Positions 44,317-53,564 of a DNA stretch of 64,000 nucleotides are shown here, in pieces. The notes beneath the pieces were generated by a model. The model made no database searches. It was given only the letters and a program-made list of their open reading frames with translations, and was not told the DNA's origin. The DNA comes from Eubacteriales bacterium OttesenSCG-928-K08. Its GTDB lineage: Bacteria; Bacillota; Clostridia; Christensenellales; CAG-138. The stretch covers positions 28,722-92,721 of the forward strand of contig JAJDHH010000003.1 of NCBI GenBank assembly GCA_030266105.1. Reading direction: 5' to 3'. How positions within the stretch are numbered: the first letter of the stretch is position 1; each line of letters opens with the position of its first letter. Both the position numbers and the translations under genes were made by a program.

Positions 44317-45357
44317 TCAACCGTCGAAGTATTCGCCACGCTTATAATCGTATACCGCGCCGGATGAATAAACATCTATGTTTTCGAGCACCTTGCCCGT
44401 GCCAATGGCAACGCAGCTTACGGGATCCTCCGCAACATAGCAAGGGACCTTTGTGTGCTCGGAGATGAACTTGTCCATTCCGTAAAGCAGTGCGCCGCCG
44501 CCTGTAAGGCAAATGCCGTTTTCAGCGATATCCGAGGCAAGCTCCGGTGGGGTGCGCTCGAATATGGCGCGCACACATTCTAATATGCTCTGAAGCGGCT
44601 CTTCAAGCGCTTCGATCATTTCGTTGGAACCTACAACGATCGCCTGCGGCAAGCCGGAAATCAGGTTTCTGCCCTTAACATCGATAAATGTTTGATCCTT
44701 GCGTGGGTATGCAGAACCAATGGCGATTTTCATTTCTTCAGCGGTGCGCTCGCCAATGAGCAGATTGTGCTTTTTGCGCATATAGCGAACGATCGATTCA
44801 TCGAACTTATCGCCCGCAACCTTTATTGAATCCGACAAAACAGCGCCGCCCAATGAAATGATGGCGATATCCGTTGTGCCGCCGCCAATGTCGAGCACCA
44901 TGTTGCCTCGTGGCTGTGCGATATCGATGCCAGCCCCAATCGCAGCCGCGATTGGCTCTTCAATGAGGAATGTGTGCCTTGCGCCTGCTTCTTCGGTTGC
45001 GTCGATCACGGAACGTTTTTCAACTTCCGTTACGCCGGAGGGAACGCAGATAACCACACGCGGCTTAAAAAACACGCGCTTGCCAACCACCTTTTTAAGG
45101 AAGTGGTTGAGCAGGCGCTCGGTGATATCGTAATTGGAAATAACGCCGTCTTTTAATGGGCGAATGGCAATGATGCTGCCCGGTGTGCGGCCAAGCATCC
45201 GCCGCGCTTCTTCACCCACGGCGCGTATGTTGCCCGTGATGCGTTCCACAGCAACAACAGAAGGTTCACGCAGAACAATACCCTTGCCCTTAACGTAAAC
45301 CAAAACAGTGGATGTGCCTAAATCTATTCCTACATCACTAAACTGAAACAAACCCAT
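44317..45357 (-). CDS. mreB: MreB/Mbl rod-shape actin homologue
   Basis: A 346-residue cytoskeletal ATPase: GIDLGTSTVLVYVKGKGIVLREPSVVA at the start, VCVPSGVTEVEKRSV, DIGGGTTDIAIISLGG and LTGGGALLYGMD. It forms membrane filaments that guide lateral wall synthesis. No mreC/mreD follows, so it resembles Mbl or MreBH-type orphan copies. GGAGAGGG precedes the ATG. Transcription is from the promoter at 45441-45469. Confidence 0.95.
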   Translation of the reverse strand: MGLFQFSDVGIDLGTSTVLVYVKGKGIVLREPSVVAVERITGNIRAVGEEARRMLGRTPGSIIAIRPLKDGVISNYDITERLLNHFLKKVVGKRVFFKPRVVICVPSGVTEVEKRSVIDATEEAGARHTFLIEEPIAAAIGAGIDIAQPRGNMVLDIGGGTTDIAIISLGGAVLSDSIKVAGDKFDESIVRYMRKKHNLLIGERTAEEMKIAIGSAYPRKDQTFIDVKGRNLISGLPQAIVVGSNEMIEALEEPLQSILECVRAIFERTPPELASDIAENGICLTGGGALLYGMDKFISEHTKVPCYVAEDPVSCVAIGTGKVLENIDVYSSGAVYDYKRGEYFDG

Positions 45358-45440
45358 GTATATAATACCCTCTCCACTTTATAGCGGCTGTGCCTGGTTA
45401 AAACACGCGCAAGCAGGTAGCTCTTGAGCCACCATATAGT

Positions 45441-45469
45441 ATCATACCGCATGTGCAATCTTTTTTCAA
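45441..45469 (-). promoter_or_regulatory. Sigma-A promoter for mreB
   Basis: On the minus strand TTGAAA (45469-45464), 17-base spacer, TATGAT (45446-45441). A further TGCTATAAT extended -10 lies at 45516-45508. The rest of the 45358-45673 gap is AT-rich with no gene. Confidence 0.65.
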
Positions 45470-45596
45470 ATATTACAAACATATTTCCTGAAATTATTTT
45501 ATCATTTATTATAGCATATGGATACACCTGATTATAACTGGAGATCATTTCAAGTGCCAAAATATATGTCAAAAACGTAAAATCGCACAGGTTTTA

Positions 45597-45626
45597 TTGC
45601 GGCTCAAGTGCTCTATGGAGTACAAT
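45597..45626 (+). promoter_or_regulatory. Putative promoter for the sortase gene
   Basis: TTGCGG (45597-45602), 18-base spacer, TACAAT (45621-45626), about 48 bases before the ATG at 45674. Confidence 0.45.
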
Positions 45627-45673
45627 GGCATTGTGAGCAAATGCACATTTGCGTTTTATGTGCGGGAGGGATT

Positions 45674-46501
45674 ATGAAATTGAAAAAACGGGTGACACGC
45701 GCCGCCCTTTTATTATTATTGGTTGCTGTTTTAACAGGTTGCAGGCCCGAAGAGAGCACTGTGCTGGAAGTTAGAAAACCCACACCGGACGTTACACCGC
45801 CCGTTGTTGAAACAACACCAACGCCAACAGTAACAAACGGAGAAAATCCGCCGGAAATAACACCAACGCAATCAATAGAACCGGATGATATTGATGGACA
45901 AGCCGAGCCGGACGATGTGCTGCCGCCCGCCAGAACATATTCTGAATATAAGCAGATCAACAGCGATGTGATTGGCTGGCTAAAAATCGACAATACGCAG
46001 ATCGATTATCCTGTTGTGCGTGGTTCAGATAACGATTACTATTTAACGCACAATGTCGAAAAGAAATCCTCAAAGCATGGCGCAATTTTTATGGATTTTC
46101 GCAATGCCGATGAGGATCAGCAAAAGCATCTGATTATCTACGGCCACAACATGAAAAACGGCACGATGTTTCATGGCTTGCACAATTATAAAACTGCTAA
46201 GTTTTTTGAGGATAATCCAACAATCAAACTAAAGCTTGGCACGCAGGAAATGGAATTTGAAGTGTATGCGGCTTATGTTTGGCAATCTGGCGAAGCATAC
46301 TATTATCACACGCGTTTTGGTTCGGATCAAAACTTTGCGGATGTTATGAACGCGCTTGTGGATTACGCAAAAAAATCTAAAACAAGTAATGTGCGAGAGG
46401 GCATCACAATTAAATCTACGGATGTAGTGCTCACTCTTTCCACCTGCACATATGAATATGACAATTCGCGCTTTGTTGTAAGCGCCAGAAGGATAAAATA
46501 G
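45674..46501 (+). CDS. Class B sortase with lipoprotein signal
   Basis: A 275-residue class B sortase. Catalytic residues are H158 (YGHNM), C258 (TLSTC) and R266 (SRFVV). The N-terminal signal ends in LTGC (C23), a strong lipobox, followed by a long Thr/Pro-rich linker to about residue 105; most sortases are held by a transmembrane helix instead. It would anchor surface proteins or pilins; no sorting-signal protein is seen in the window. The ATG at 45674 follows GGGAGGG; the frame from 45608 has no site. Confidence 0.9.
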   Translation: MKLKKRVTRAALLLLLVAVLTGCRPEESTVLEVRKPTPDVTPPVVETTPTPTVTNGENPPEITPTQSIEPDDIDGQAEPDDVLPPARTYSEYKQINSDVIGWLKIDNTQIDYPVVRGSDNDYYLTHNVEKKSSKHGAIFMDFRNADEDQQKHLIIYGHNMKNGTMFHGLHNYKTAKFFEDNPTIKLKLGTQEMEFEVYAAYVWQSGEAYYYHTRFGSDQNFADVMNALVDYAKKSKTSNVREGITIKSTDVVLTLSTCTYEYDNSRFVVSARRIK

Positions 46502-46548
46502 CAAAAGCACAAATCAAACAAAGCCGCAGCAATTTTTTGAAACTACAT

Positions 46549-46572
46549 CCGCCCCAATTTAGGGGCGGTTTT
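46549..46572 (+). terminator. Terminator after the sortase gene
   Basis: CCGCCCC (46549-46555) pairs with GGGGCGG (46562-46568), followed by TTTT. Confidence 0.85.
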
Positions 46573-46645
46573 GCGTTTAGCGTGGTTTCGCATAATGGTG
46601 TTTTTCTGGTATAATTGGGAAAGATAATTGGGAGGTTACATTTGT

Positions 46646-47770
46646 ATGGATACACGATTGCGTAAACTTGCAAAGCTTTTGCTTACCCATAGCCTGCGCC
46701 TTGCGCCAGGGGATATGTTTGAAATCAATGGCGGCATTTTAGCAAAGCCGCTTATTAAGGCGCTTATGCTTGAAGCGAGGCAAATAGGTGCGATTCCTTA
46801 TGTTCGCTTGGAGGATGATGAGCTAAACCGGCTGTTTTTTGATTCGTTTGATCCCGAGCAGCCGGAAAAAATGGAAGCGACAATTTCAAAACAGCTCGAT
46901 TGGGAGCGGGCAAGGTGGGGCCACCTTGCCGCACATGTCGATATCGGGGTGGATGAAAACGATGCGGAGCTTTCAGCAGCCGATCCAAAAACAATAGCGA
47001 TGTATAGGCAGTTAATGAAACCCATACGCGATATTCGTATTGATGAGCGCAAGTGGGTCTACCTCCATTGGCCCACCATGGCGGATGCACAAAAGGCGGG
47101 CATGTGCTACGATGATTTATATGAGTTTTTTTTGAATGCCGCACTTGTTGATTATAAACTCATGCGTAGCGCCATGCAGCCCTTGATAGAGCTTATGCAA
47201 AACACCGATTTGGTGCGGATTGTGGGGTCAGGCACAGACATATCGTTTTCTATTAAGGGCATGCCCGTTGTTCCATGCTTTGGGGAGCGAAATATACCCG
47301 ATGGCGAGGTTTACACCGCACCAATTAAAGATAGTGCAAACGGGCGCATAACCTACAATACGGCGCTGCACATGCTGGGCAGGCACTATCAATCGCCATA
47401 CCTTGAGTTTGAAAACGGCAAAATCGTAAAAGCTGCCTGCGAAAACGACACCGAGGGGCTAAATAGACTATTGGATACGGATGAAGGCGCGCGTTATTTG
47501 GGCGAATTTGCAATAGGCACCAATAACGAGGTTAACCGGCCGATTGGAAACACACTTTATGATGAAAAAATAGGCGGCTCCTTCCATCTCACGCCCGGCA
47601 ATGCGTATGCTTCCGCATTTAATGGGAATAAATCCGCGCTGCATATGGATATTGTTTGCTTGCAAACTCCTCCATATGGCGGGAAAATTTACTTTGACGG
47701 AAACTGCATTCGTAAGGACGGCCTGTTTACTTTGCCGGAGCTTAAAGGATTAAATCCGAAACAGAGGTGA
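46646..47770 (+). CDS. M29 family aminopeptidase (AmpS/AmpT type)
   Basis: A 374-residue metallo-aminopeptidase of family M29. Conserved context: CFGERNIPDGEVYTAP, LGEFAIGTNNEVN, and GGSFHLTPGNAY followed by ALHMDIV, which supply the dinuclear metal ligands. It trims N-terminal residues from peptides in the cytoplasm. The ATG at 46646 has GGGAGG at 10 bases; an in-frame TTG at 46628 has none. It is followed four bases later by the YitT gene. Confidence 0.93.
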   Translation: MDTRLRKLAKLLLTHSLRLAPGDMFEINGGILAKPLIKALMLEARQIGAIPYVRLEDDELNRLFFDSFDPEQPEKMEATISKQLDWERARWGHLAAHVDIGVDENDAELSAADPKTIAMYRQLMKPIRDIRIDERKWVYLHWPTMADAQKAGMCYDDLYEFFLNAALVDYKLMRSAMQPLIELMQNTDLVRIVGSGTDISFSIKGMPVVPCFGERNIPDGEVYTAPIKDSANGRITYNTALHMLGRHYQSPYLEFENGKIVKAACENDTEGLNRLLDTDEGARYLGEFAIGTNNEVNRPIGNTLYDEKIGGSFHLTPGNAYASAFNGNKSALHMDIVCLQTPPYGGKIYFDGNCIRKDGLFTLPELKGLNPKQR

Positions 47771-47774
47771 GCTT

Positions 47775-48635
47775 GTGAAAAATCGGTTTGTATCGCTTGT
47801 GCTTGATGGTGTGCTTATTGTGCTGGGCAGTGCGCTCACCGCGCTTGGGCTTGCGGTGTTTACAATTCCCAACAACATTGCCCCGGGCGGACTTTCGGGC
47901 ATATCCACAGCGCTGGCGCATGTAACGGGGCTTTCTGTAGGTGTGCTTACGCTTTTGCTTAATATACCTTTGCTCATAATTGCGTGGAAGCAGTTGGGCA
48001 TTAAAATGCTTTCAAAAACGATATTTGCAACGGTCCTTCTTTCTGTGCTGACAGATTTGTTTAGCGTTTTTATTCCGCCCTACACTAACGATAAATTGCT
48101 AGCCGCCCTGTTTGGTGGCGGCGTAACAGGCATTGGCATGGGCCTTTTGCTTGCGCGTGGCATAAGCACCGGCGGCACCGACCTTATTGGGCTGATGCTG
48201 TATCGGAAAAAACCATCACTTTCCATGGGTCAGCTTTTGCTGCTCATCGATGCTGTTGTTGTGCTTTTTGCGGTTATTGTGTTTAGGAATATTGACGTTG
48301 CGCTTTATTCCGTTGTGACATTAACGGTCGCCAGCAAGGTGATCGATATGCTTCAGCAGGGTGCGGATCACGCAAAGGTGATATACATAATCACAAAACG
48401 GCCTGAGGCCATTTTGCAAAAGATTGCAACTGAGCTTGGGCGGGGGATAACCGTTCTTCCTGCTAAGGGTGGCTTTTCAGGGGAAGATAAGTCCATGCTG
48501 ATGACGATTGCGCGGCGCAATGAAATCGCGCAAACATTGCAGATAATACGCACGCTGGATCCGGATGCGTTCACAATCCTTTCGGACGCTACTGCCGTTT
48601 ATGGTGAAGGTTTTAAGGAAGAAACAACCACATAA
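47775..48635 (+). CDS. YitT family membrane protein
   Basis: A 286-residue membrane protein with five or six helices (DUF161/YitT_membrane) and a cytoplasmic C-terminal DUF2179 domain (about 215-275, with VIYIITKRPEAILQKI and GFSGEDKSMLMTI). GTG start at 47775 with GAGGTGA upstream, four bases after the aminopeptidase stop, so translation is probably coupled. Function is unknown. Confidence 0.93.
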   Translation: MKNRFVSLVLDGVLIVLGSALTALGLAVFTIPNNIAPGGLSGISTALAHVTGLSVGVLTLLLNIPLLIIAWKQLGIKMLSKTIFATVLLSVLTDLFSVFIPPYTNDKLLAALFGGGVTGIGMGLLLARGISTGGTDLIGLMLYRKKPSLSMGQLLLLIDAVVVLFAVIVFRNIDVALYSVVTLTVASKVIDMLQQGADHAKVIYIITKRPEAILQKIATELGRGITVLPAKGGFSGEDKSMLMTIARRNEIAQTLQIIRTLDPDAFTILSDATAVYGEGFKEETTT

Positions 48636-48724
48636 TCACACACCACCCCTTCTTTGCATATATTGAAAATGGAGGAAAAGGGCGACGCTTGTTTTCGCGC
48701 GCGCTTTTGAAGGGGGAATTTTTT

Positions 48725-49390
48725 ATGGAAACCAGAAAACGCACCGGCGGCAGGCGGCGTGTGCTAATGCTGTTAAGCTGCATCTTGCTGCTATGCGTGC
48801 TTTTTTGTTGGTATTTGAATGTGCAAATACGCCCGGCATTGCGCGATATGGCGCTCGTGCGCGTAAATGCGCTCACATCCGACGCCATGTATTCCACAGT
48901 GCTGGATTGCCTAAATGGCGATAAGGAGTGGGCGCCGTTTGTTGACACCAGCTTTGAAGGCGGGCAGGTTTATTATGTTGAGATGAACAACAAAGAGCTG
49001 ACGCTCTTTGCATCCGAGTGCGCGCAGGTGGCGCAGGCACGGCTGGAGGAGAAAGGGAAGCAGGGGCTGACAATACCGCTTGGTTCAGTCAGTGGAGCAT
49101 CATTTTTTGCCGGCTGGGGTCCGGATATTCGCCTTTCGTTTTCTCCGGAGATCAACGCACAAGCATATTTTTATAGTGAGTTTAACGCAGCGGGCATTAA
49201 CCAAACAATACACCGAGTTATGCTCAAGCTGGAAGCGCAGATGGCAGTTGTTTTGCCCGGAGGATCAGAAATTGTCTATTCCTGTGTGGATGTTCCGGTT
49301 GCGGAGCATATCATCGTGGGCAATGTGCCTGAGTTTTATGCCGATATGGGCGCTGTAAGTTCGCCGCTCAACCTCATACCAAAACAATAG
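48725..49390 (+). CDS. yunB: Sporulation protein YunB
   Basis: A 222-residue protein with an N-terminal membrane helix (about 12-35) and the YunB core: RVNALTSDAMYSTV, PLGSVSGASFFAGWGP, and SEFNAAGINQTIHRVMLKLEAQMAVVLPG. YunB is a mother-cell sporulation protein needed for proper spore formation in Bacillus and is found in endospore formers. The ATG at 48725 follows GGGGGA; the frame extends to a TTG at 48689 without a site. Confidence 0.88.
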   Translation: METRKRTGGRRRVLMLLSCILLLCVLFCWYLNVQIRPALRDMALVRVNALTSDAMYSTVLDCLNGDKEWAPFVDTSFEGGQVYYVEMNNKELTLFASECAQVAQARLEEKGKQGLTIPLGSVSGASFFAGWGPDIRLSFSPEINAQAYFYSEFNAAGINQTIHRVMLKLEAQMAVVLPGGSEIVYSCVDVPVAEHIIVGNVPEFYADMGAVSSPLNLIPKQ

Positions 49391-49467
49391 GACAATACCG
49401 CACAAAAAGGCGCTTGATGACGTCCGTGCCCTAATTGTGCGGCATAGCTATATTTTGCAATAAAAAA

Positions 49468-49488
49468 GGCTGCCCGTTTTGGGTAGCC
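49468..49488 (-). terminator. Terminator after rpsT
   Basis: On the minus strand GGCTACCC pairs with GGGCAGCC (one G-T pair), followed by six T. Confidence 0.88.
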
Positions 49489-49517
49489 AAATTTACTATT
49501 TGTGTTACAAAAGGCTG

Positions 49518-49781
49518 TTAATTAGCAGCCGAATGCTTGACTGCAAGTTGAGCCTTTTTGCGGTTGGCGGCGTTTTTATGGATCACGCCTTTGCTGGCGG
49601 CTTTATCCACATTGCTGACAGCTTTTATATAGGCCGCTTGCGCAAGAGTCTGGTCGCCGCTGGCCAGAGCCTGATCGTACCTCTTGAGGGAGGTTTTCAT
49701 AGCCGACCGAACCATACGGTTGCGCAGGTTTTGCTTCGCGGTAATGCCTACCCGTTTTTTCGCGGATTTGATGTTTGCCAA
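49518..49781 (-). CDS. rpsT: 30S ribosomal protein S20
   Basis: An 87-residue S20 of normal length, with MANIKSAKKRV, NRMVRSAMKT and GVIHKNAANRKKAQL. The start codon is TTG at 49781 with GGGGGTGA upstream; E. coli rpsT also uses a UUG start, linked to autogenous control, so the rare start may be regulatory here too. A good promoter is at 49872-49900. Confidence 0.97.
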   Translation of the reverse strand: MANIKSAKKRVGITAKQNLRNRMVRSAMKTSLKRYDQALASGDQTLAQAAYIKAVSNVDKAASKGVIHKNAANRKKAQLAVKHSAAN

Positions 49782-49871
49782 GTTTGTTCACCCCCTGTAT
49801 ATTGATGCGCTGCAGGCGCATTTAATGCTCAAAGAGCACCGATCACTCTTAATTTCGCCCGAACAATGCAG

Positions 49872-49900
49872 ATTATACCACGCTCGCCTGTCGGATGCAA
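49872..49900 (-). promoter_or_regulatory. Promoter for rpsT
   Basis: On the minus strand TTGCAT (49900-49895), 17-base spacer ending TGG, TATAAT (49877-49872). Confidence 0.7.
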
Positions 49901-49963
49901 TAGCTTTTTAGCGGCAAATCACGCCTAAAACCTGTTGCGGTAAATAAGATTTTTGTTATTGAC

Positions 49964-51253
49964 CTATTGTGGGTCATAGTTGAGCGCGGCCATGTTTACA
50001 AGGCGAACTTCAACGGAAAAAGTTTTCCCATCGCGCCACACTTCCAAACGTATGGGTGTGCCTGACGCCTGGCTGGTGATATAGTCTGACATTTCCGTTG
50101 TGCTATCAAACACAACATCGTCGCAGGAAATGATGATGTCATTCTCCTTAAGTCCCGCCTTATCGGCAGGGCCGCCCTGAGTAATGCTATGGATTAAAAT
50201 GCCATAGCTAAGGCCAATATCGTTTAGCTCCGCGCGCGTTAACTGCTTAATTCTTACTCCAAGCGCTGCTTTTTCAACATAGCCCTTTGTAATTAAATGC
50301 TCAGCGATGCGCACCACCTTGTTAATGGGCAGTGCAAAGCTCATGCCCTCGGCACTGATGGATGAACCCTGTGAATCGTAACCTGCATTGATTGTTTTTG
50401 CGGTGTTAACCCCAATAACCTCGCCTTTCATGTTAAAAAGCGGGCCGCCGCTGTTGCCAAGATTGATTGCGGCATCCGTTTGGATATAGAGGTTAACGCG
50501 GCCATCGATCGTGACTGCGCGCGAACGAGCGCTTATTATTCCTTTTGTGACGGAACCTTCAAAACCGCGGCCAAGCGGATTGCCAATCGCCACAACGTAC
50601 TCACCTACGCGTGTATCATCAGAATCGCCCAGCTTGAGCGGCACTAAACCATCGTGCTGCACCTTTAGCACGGCAACGTCTGATTCATTGTCGGCGCCAA
50701 TCAGCTCGGTTTCGATTTCCAGGCCGTTTGAGAGTGAAACAAACACAGAATCCGCGCCGCTGACCACATGCGCGTTAGTAATCACATAACCTTCCGAGGA
50801 AACGACAAAACCGCTGCCCATGCCCTCTAAGCGCTGATCGCCTGACAGATTGTTTTTGTATACGACAATCCCGACAATACTTTCGGAGACAGCATCGTAA
50901 ATATCAGGCACGGGGTTGCTTTTGTCCTTCACTAAGGGGGCGACCCCATCAAGCTTTGCCATTGGGCGCTGGGTTGCCAGCGGAGTGGGGGAGGGGGACG
51001 ATTTTGAGGGCACATCGGAGTTTGGCGAGGGGTTGTTATATAGCCCGGAATCGTTGCTTTGTTGCGGTTTATTATTGAAAAAATCCGTAACGGGCGCTTT
51101 TGCAGATTGAATTAAACCAAACAGCAGCGAAACAGACACGCCCAGCACAGCAACAACGCCAATAATCGCAAGAATAGTCGTTCTTGCGCGTGATTTCTTT
51201 TTGCCTTTTGTTTCCTCCGGGTCAACTATAATGTAGTTTTTTTCATTATCCAT
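49964..51253 (-). CDS. HtrA/DegP-like membrane serine protease
   Basis: A 429-residue S1C protease: cytoplasmic basic N-terminus, one membrane helix (about 26-48), Ser/Pro-rich linker, trypsin-like domain with triad H162 (TNAHVV), D192 (ESDVAVLKV) and S268 (GNSGGPL), and one PDZ domain (about 325-415). It degrades misfolded exported proteins at the outer face of the membrane. It follows the histidine kinase by six bases, so the kinase pair likely controls envelope stress, like CssRS and HtrA in Bacillus. Confidence 0.94.
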   Translation of the reverse strand: MDNEKNYIIVDPEETKGKKKSRARTTILAIIGVVAVLGVSVSLLFGLIQSAKAPVTDFFNNKPQQSNDSGLYNNPSPNSDVPSKSSPSPTPLATQRPMAKLDGVAPLVKDKSNPVPDIYDAVSESIVGIVVYKNNLSGDQRLEGMGSGFVVSSEGYVITNAHVVSGADSVFVSLSNGLEIETELIGADNESDVAVLKVQHDGLVPLKLGDSDDTRVGEYVVAIGNPLGRGFEGSVTKGIISARSRAVTIDGRVNLYIQTDAAINLGNSGGPLFNMKGEVIGVNTAKTINAGYDSQGSSISAEGMSFALPINKVVRIAEHLITKGYVEKAALGVRIKQLTRAELNDIGLSYGILIHSITQGGPADKAGLKENDIIISCDDVVFDSTTEMSDYITSQASGTPIRLEVWRDGKTFSVEVRLVNMAALNYDPQ

Positions 51254-51259
51254 TTTTGT

Positions 51260-52876
51260 TCAACCTCCAGCATCCTTGCTTTTCAAATCGGTACGTTGTT
51301 CGATTTTGCGTCGAAGCTCCTGCTGCACATGCTTTAGCGTAAAGAAGAACGTGCTGCCCGTACCCAACTCGCTTTGTACCCAAATATCCTGACCGTGCAG
51401 ATCAACGATAGTCTGCGCGATCGATAGCCCAAGCCCGGTTCCCGCCTGAGCAGAAGGTGTGTGCGCCTTTTCAGCCTTATAGAAGCGCTGAAAAACATGC
51501 GCCACATCGTCGGCAGGTATGCCGCTGCCAAAATCCTGAACCGATATTATTGCCGTGCGCCGATCCTTAAGTGCGGTTTTAACGATGAGGCGGCTTTTAT
51601 CCGGCGAATACTTAATTGCGTTATCAATCAGGTTGCGCAGCACCTGCGCGATTTGATCAACATCCGCTTCAACAAAGCAATTTGGCTCAATCAACTCCAA
51701 CTCAACATCCAAGTGCTTTGCGTTTATCCTCGCCTCAAAAGTGATTATTGTGCGCCTGACAAGTTCGTTGATGTCAAACTGTGTGAGCAAAAGCGCGTTT
51801 TCGCCACTTTCCATGCGGGCAAGGTCTAAAAGGTTATTGACCATTGCGGTCATCCGCTTAGTTTCCATGATAACAATCTGCATGTATTCAGCATGCTTTT
51901 CCGGCGGTATTGTCCCATCCTGCATTGCCTCTATGAAACCGCCAATCGATGCTAACGGGGAACGCAGCTCGTGGCTGACGTTAGCAACAAGGCTGCGGCG
52001 CGTAACCTCCAGCGCGCTTAGCTCCACCGCCATTAAATTAAAGCTTTTAGCAAGCTGCGCAACCTCATCCGCGCCAGAATCATCAAGCCTTAGCTCAAAT
52101 GAACCCTTTGAGTATTTGCGGACGATCGTGTTCATGTCGATTATAGGCTTAGTGATGTAGGTTGTTAAATAATACACCACCAGCACAGCCACTAAAACCG
52201 CCAATAATCCTATCAGCAACACATCCAGGTATACCTGACGAATGGATGTGTTGACCGATGACATGTCAAGCTGCATCAGTATAATTCCCTGCGCCTCGCC
52301 GGAGCTGTTCACATAGGCTCTGGCATAGGTTAGTGTTGGGATATCCAGCACATCGGCGGAAAGGTTAGTGTAATACACACCGTTTTCAGTGATTAAAGTT
52401 GGGGATCCGGATGAAAACAGCTTCCTTGAAGAAGCATTGGTGGGCTGCACTAAACGTTCAATAGGGTAAACATCCAACCCCGGAAGACTTATGCGCTTGG
52501 GGTCTTCCTCCCAAAAAAGCTTTGCGGCATCCTCCGCCTTGCCCCATTTATCCTCAGAGTTAAGCTCATCATAAAAGGATACCAGGCCGCCCTTTGTTGA
52601 GTCGATCACCTGAATGATCGAGTCATAGGTGCGCGCAATTGTCTTTAGCTCCTCCACCGCGCCCGGGCGTTTATTTTCATCAATGTAGCGCTCGGTTATT
52701 ATCGTGTTAATGCGCATCGTTTCATTGCGCAAGGCCTGTTCCTCTTTGTTAATGTACTGATTCCGGAACATGCTCGCCACCATAACACCCATCAGCAGCA
52801 GCAAGCAAAGCGTGACGGTAAGGTAGGTTGTGAGCATGCGGGAAAACAGAGTTTTGAACAGATCCTTCCTTAGCAT
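51260..52876 (-). CDS. Sensor histidine kinase
   Basis: A 538-residue membrane kinase: helix 1 (about 14-35), extracellular sensor domain (about 36-212), helix 2 (about 213-235), HAMP, HisKA with phospho-acceptor H302 (NVSHELRSP) and HATPase_c (NLIDNAIKYSPD, GTGLGLSIAQTI). It begins two bases after the response regulator stop. It probably responds to envelope damage and passes phosphate to the 52878 regulator. Confidence 0.95.
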   Translation of the reverse strand: MLRKDLFKTLFSRMLTTYLTVTLCLLLLMGVMVASMFRNQYINKEEQALRNETMRINTIITERYIDENKRPGAVEELKTIARTYDSIIQVIDSTKGGLVSFYDELNSEDKWGKAEDAAKLFWEEDPKRISLPGLDVYPIERLVQPTNASSRKLFSSGSPTLITENGVYYTNLSADVLDIPTLTYARAYVNSSGEAQGIILMQLDMSSVNTSIRQVYLDVLLIGLLAVLVAVLVVYYLTTYITKPIIDMNTIVRKYSKGSFELRLDDSGADEVAQLAKSFNLMAVELSALEVTRRSLVANVSHELRSPLASIGGFIEAMQDGTIPPEKHAEYMQIVIMETKRMTAMVNNLLDLARMESGENALLLTQFDINELVRRTIITFEARINAKHLDVELELIEPNCFVEADVDQIAQVLRNLIDNAIKYSPDKSRLIVKTALKDRRTAIISVQDFGSGIPADDVAHVFQRFYKAEKAHTPSAQAGTGLGLSIAQTIVDLHGQDIWVQSELGTGSTFFFTLKHVQQELRRKIEQRTDLKSKDAGG

Positions 52877-52877
52877 A

Positions 52878-53564
52878 TCAGCCTTCGCGTATTAGTTCGA
52901 ATTTATATCCTACACCCCAAACGGTTTTAATCTGCCAATCGTTGCGCTCGCCCAGTTTTTCGCGTATGCGCTTAACATGCACATCAACCGTGCGGCTATC
53001 TCCAAAAAAGTCGAAACCCCACACCTGCTCTAAAAGCTGTTCGCGGGTAAACACTTTGCCTTCATGTGATGCGAGGAAATACAAAAGCTCGATTTCCTTT
53101 GGCGGCATCTCAATTGTCTTTTTGTTGAGCGTGACCGAATAATTCTCAAGCGAAACAGTAAGGCCGGGCAGCGTTATTGTGCGCTCCGCCTCAATGCCGC
53201 CTGAACGCCGCAGCACGGCCTTAACCCTGGCAATTAGCTCCTTTGCATCAAATGGCTTAACTATGTAATCATCCGCACCCAAGTCCAGCCCCTGCACACG
53301 CTCGAGTGTATCGCCCTTGGCGGTTAGCATGATAACAGGAATATCGCTCTCTGCACGAAGCTGGTGCAGCACCGTCCAGCCATCCATGCCGGGCAGCATC
53401 ACATCAAGCACCACGAGCATTGGCTTTACCTCACGGAAAAGCTCCAGCGCAGTGTCGCCACGCTCACCGCAAAACACGGTAAAGCCTTCTTTATTAAAAT
53501 AAAGCTTTACTATTTCAAGTATGTTTTTGTCATCATCAATTACAAGTATGGGTTGGTTATCCAC
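52878..53564 (-). CDS. OmpR/PhoB family response regulator
   Basis: A 228-residue regulator: receiver domain (about 1-120) with phospho-acceptor D54 (VVLDVMLPG) and the acidic DDD at 10-12, then a winged-helix DNA-binding domain (about 130-225; SRTVDVHVKRIREKL). The start overlaps the DUF523 gene by eight bases and the kinase follows at once, so DUF523-RR-HK-HtrA is one operon. Confidence 0.96.
   Translation of the reverse strand: MDNQPILVIDDDKNILEIVKLYFNKEGFTVFCGERGDTALELFREVKPMLVVLDVMLPGMDGWTVLHQLRAESDIPVIMLTAKGDTLERVQGLDLGADDYIVKPFDAKELIARVKAVLRRSGGIEAERTITLPGLTVSLENYSVTLNKKTIEMPPKEIELLYFLASHEGKVFTREQLLEQVWGFDFFGDSRTVDVHVKRIREKLGERNDWQIKTVWGVGYKFELIREG

Noticed and set aside
49398..49442. 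CCGCACAA/TTGTGCGG as terminator after yunB
   Set aside because: The loop is about 29 bases and there is no T-run, so I do not claim termination.
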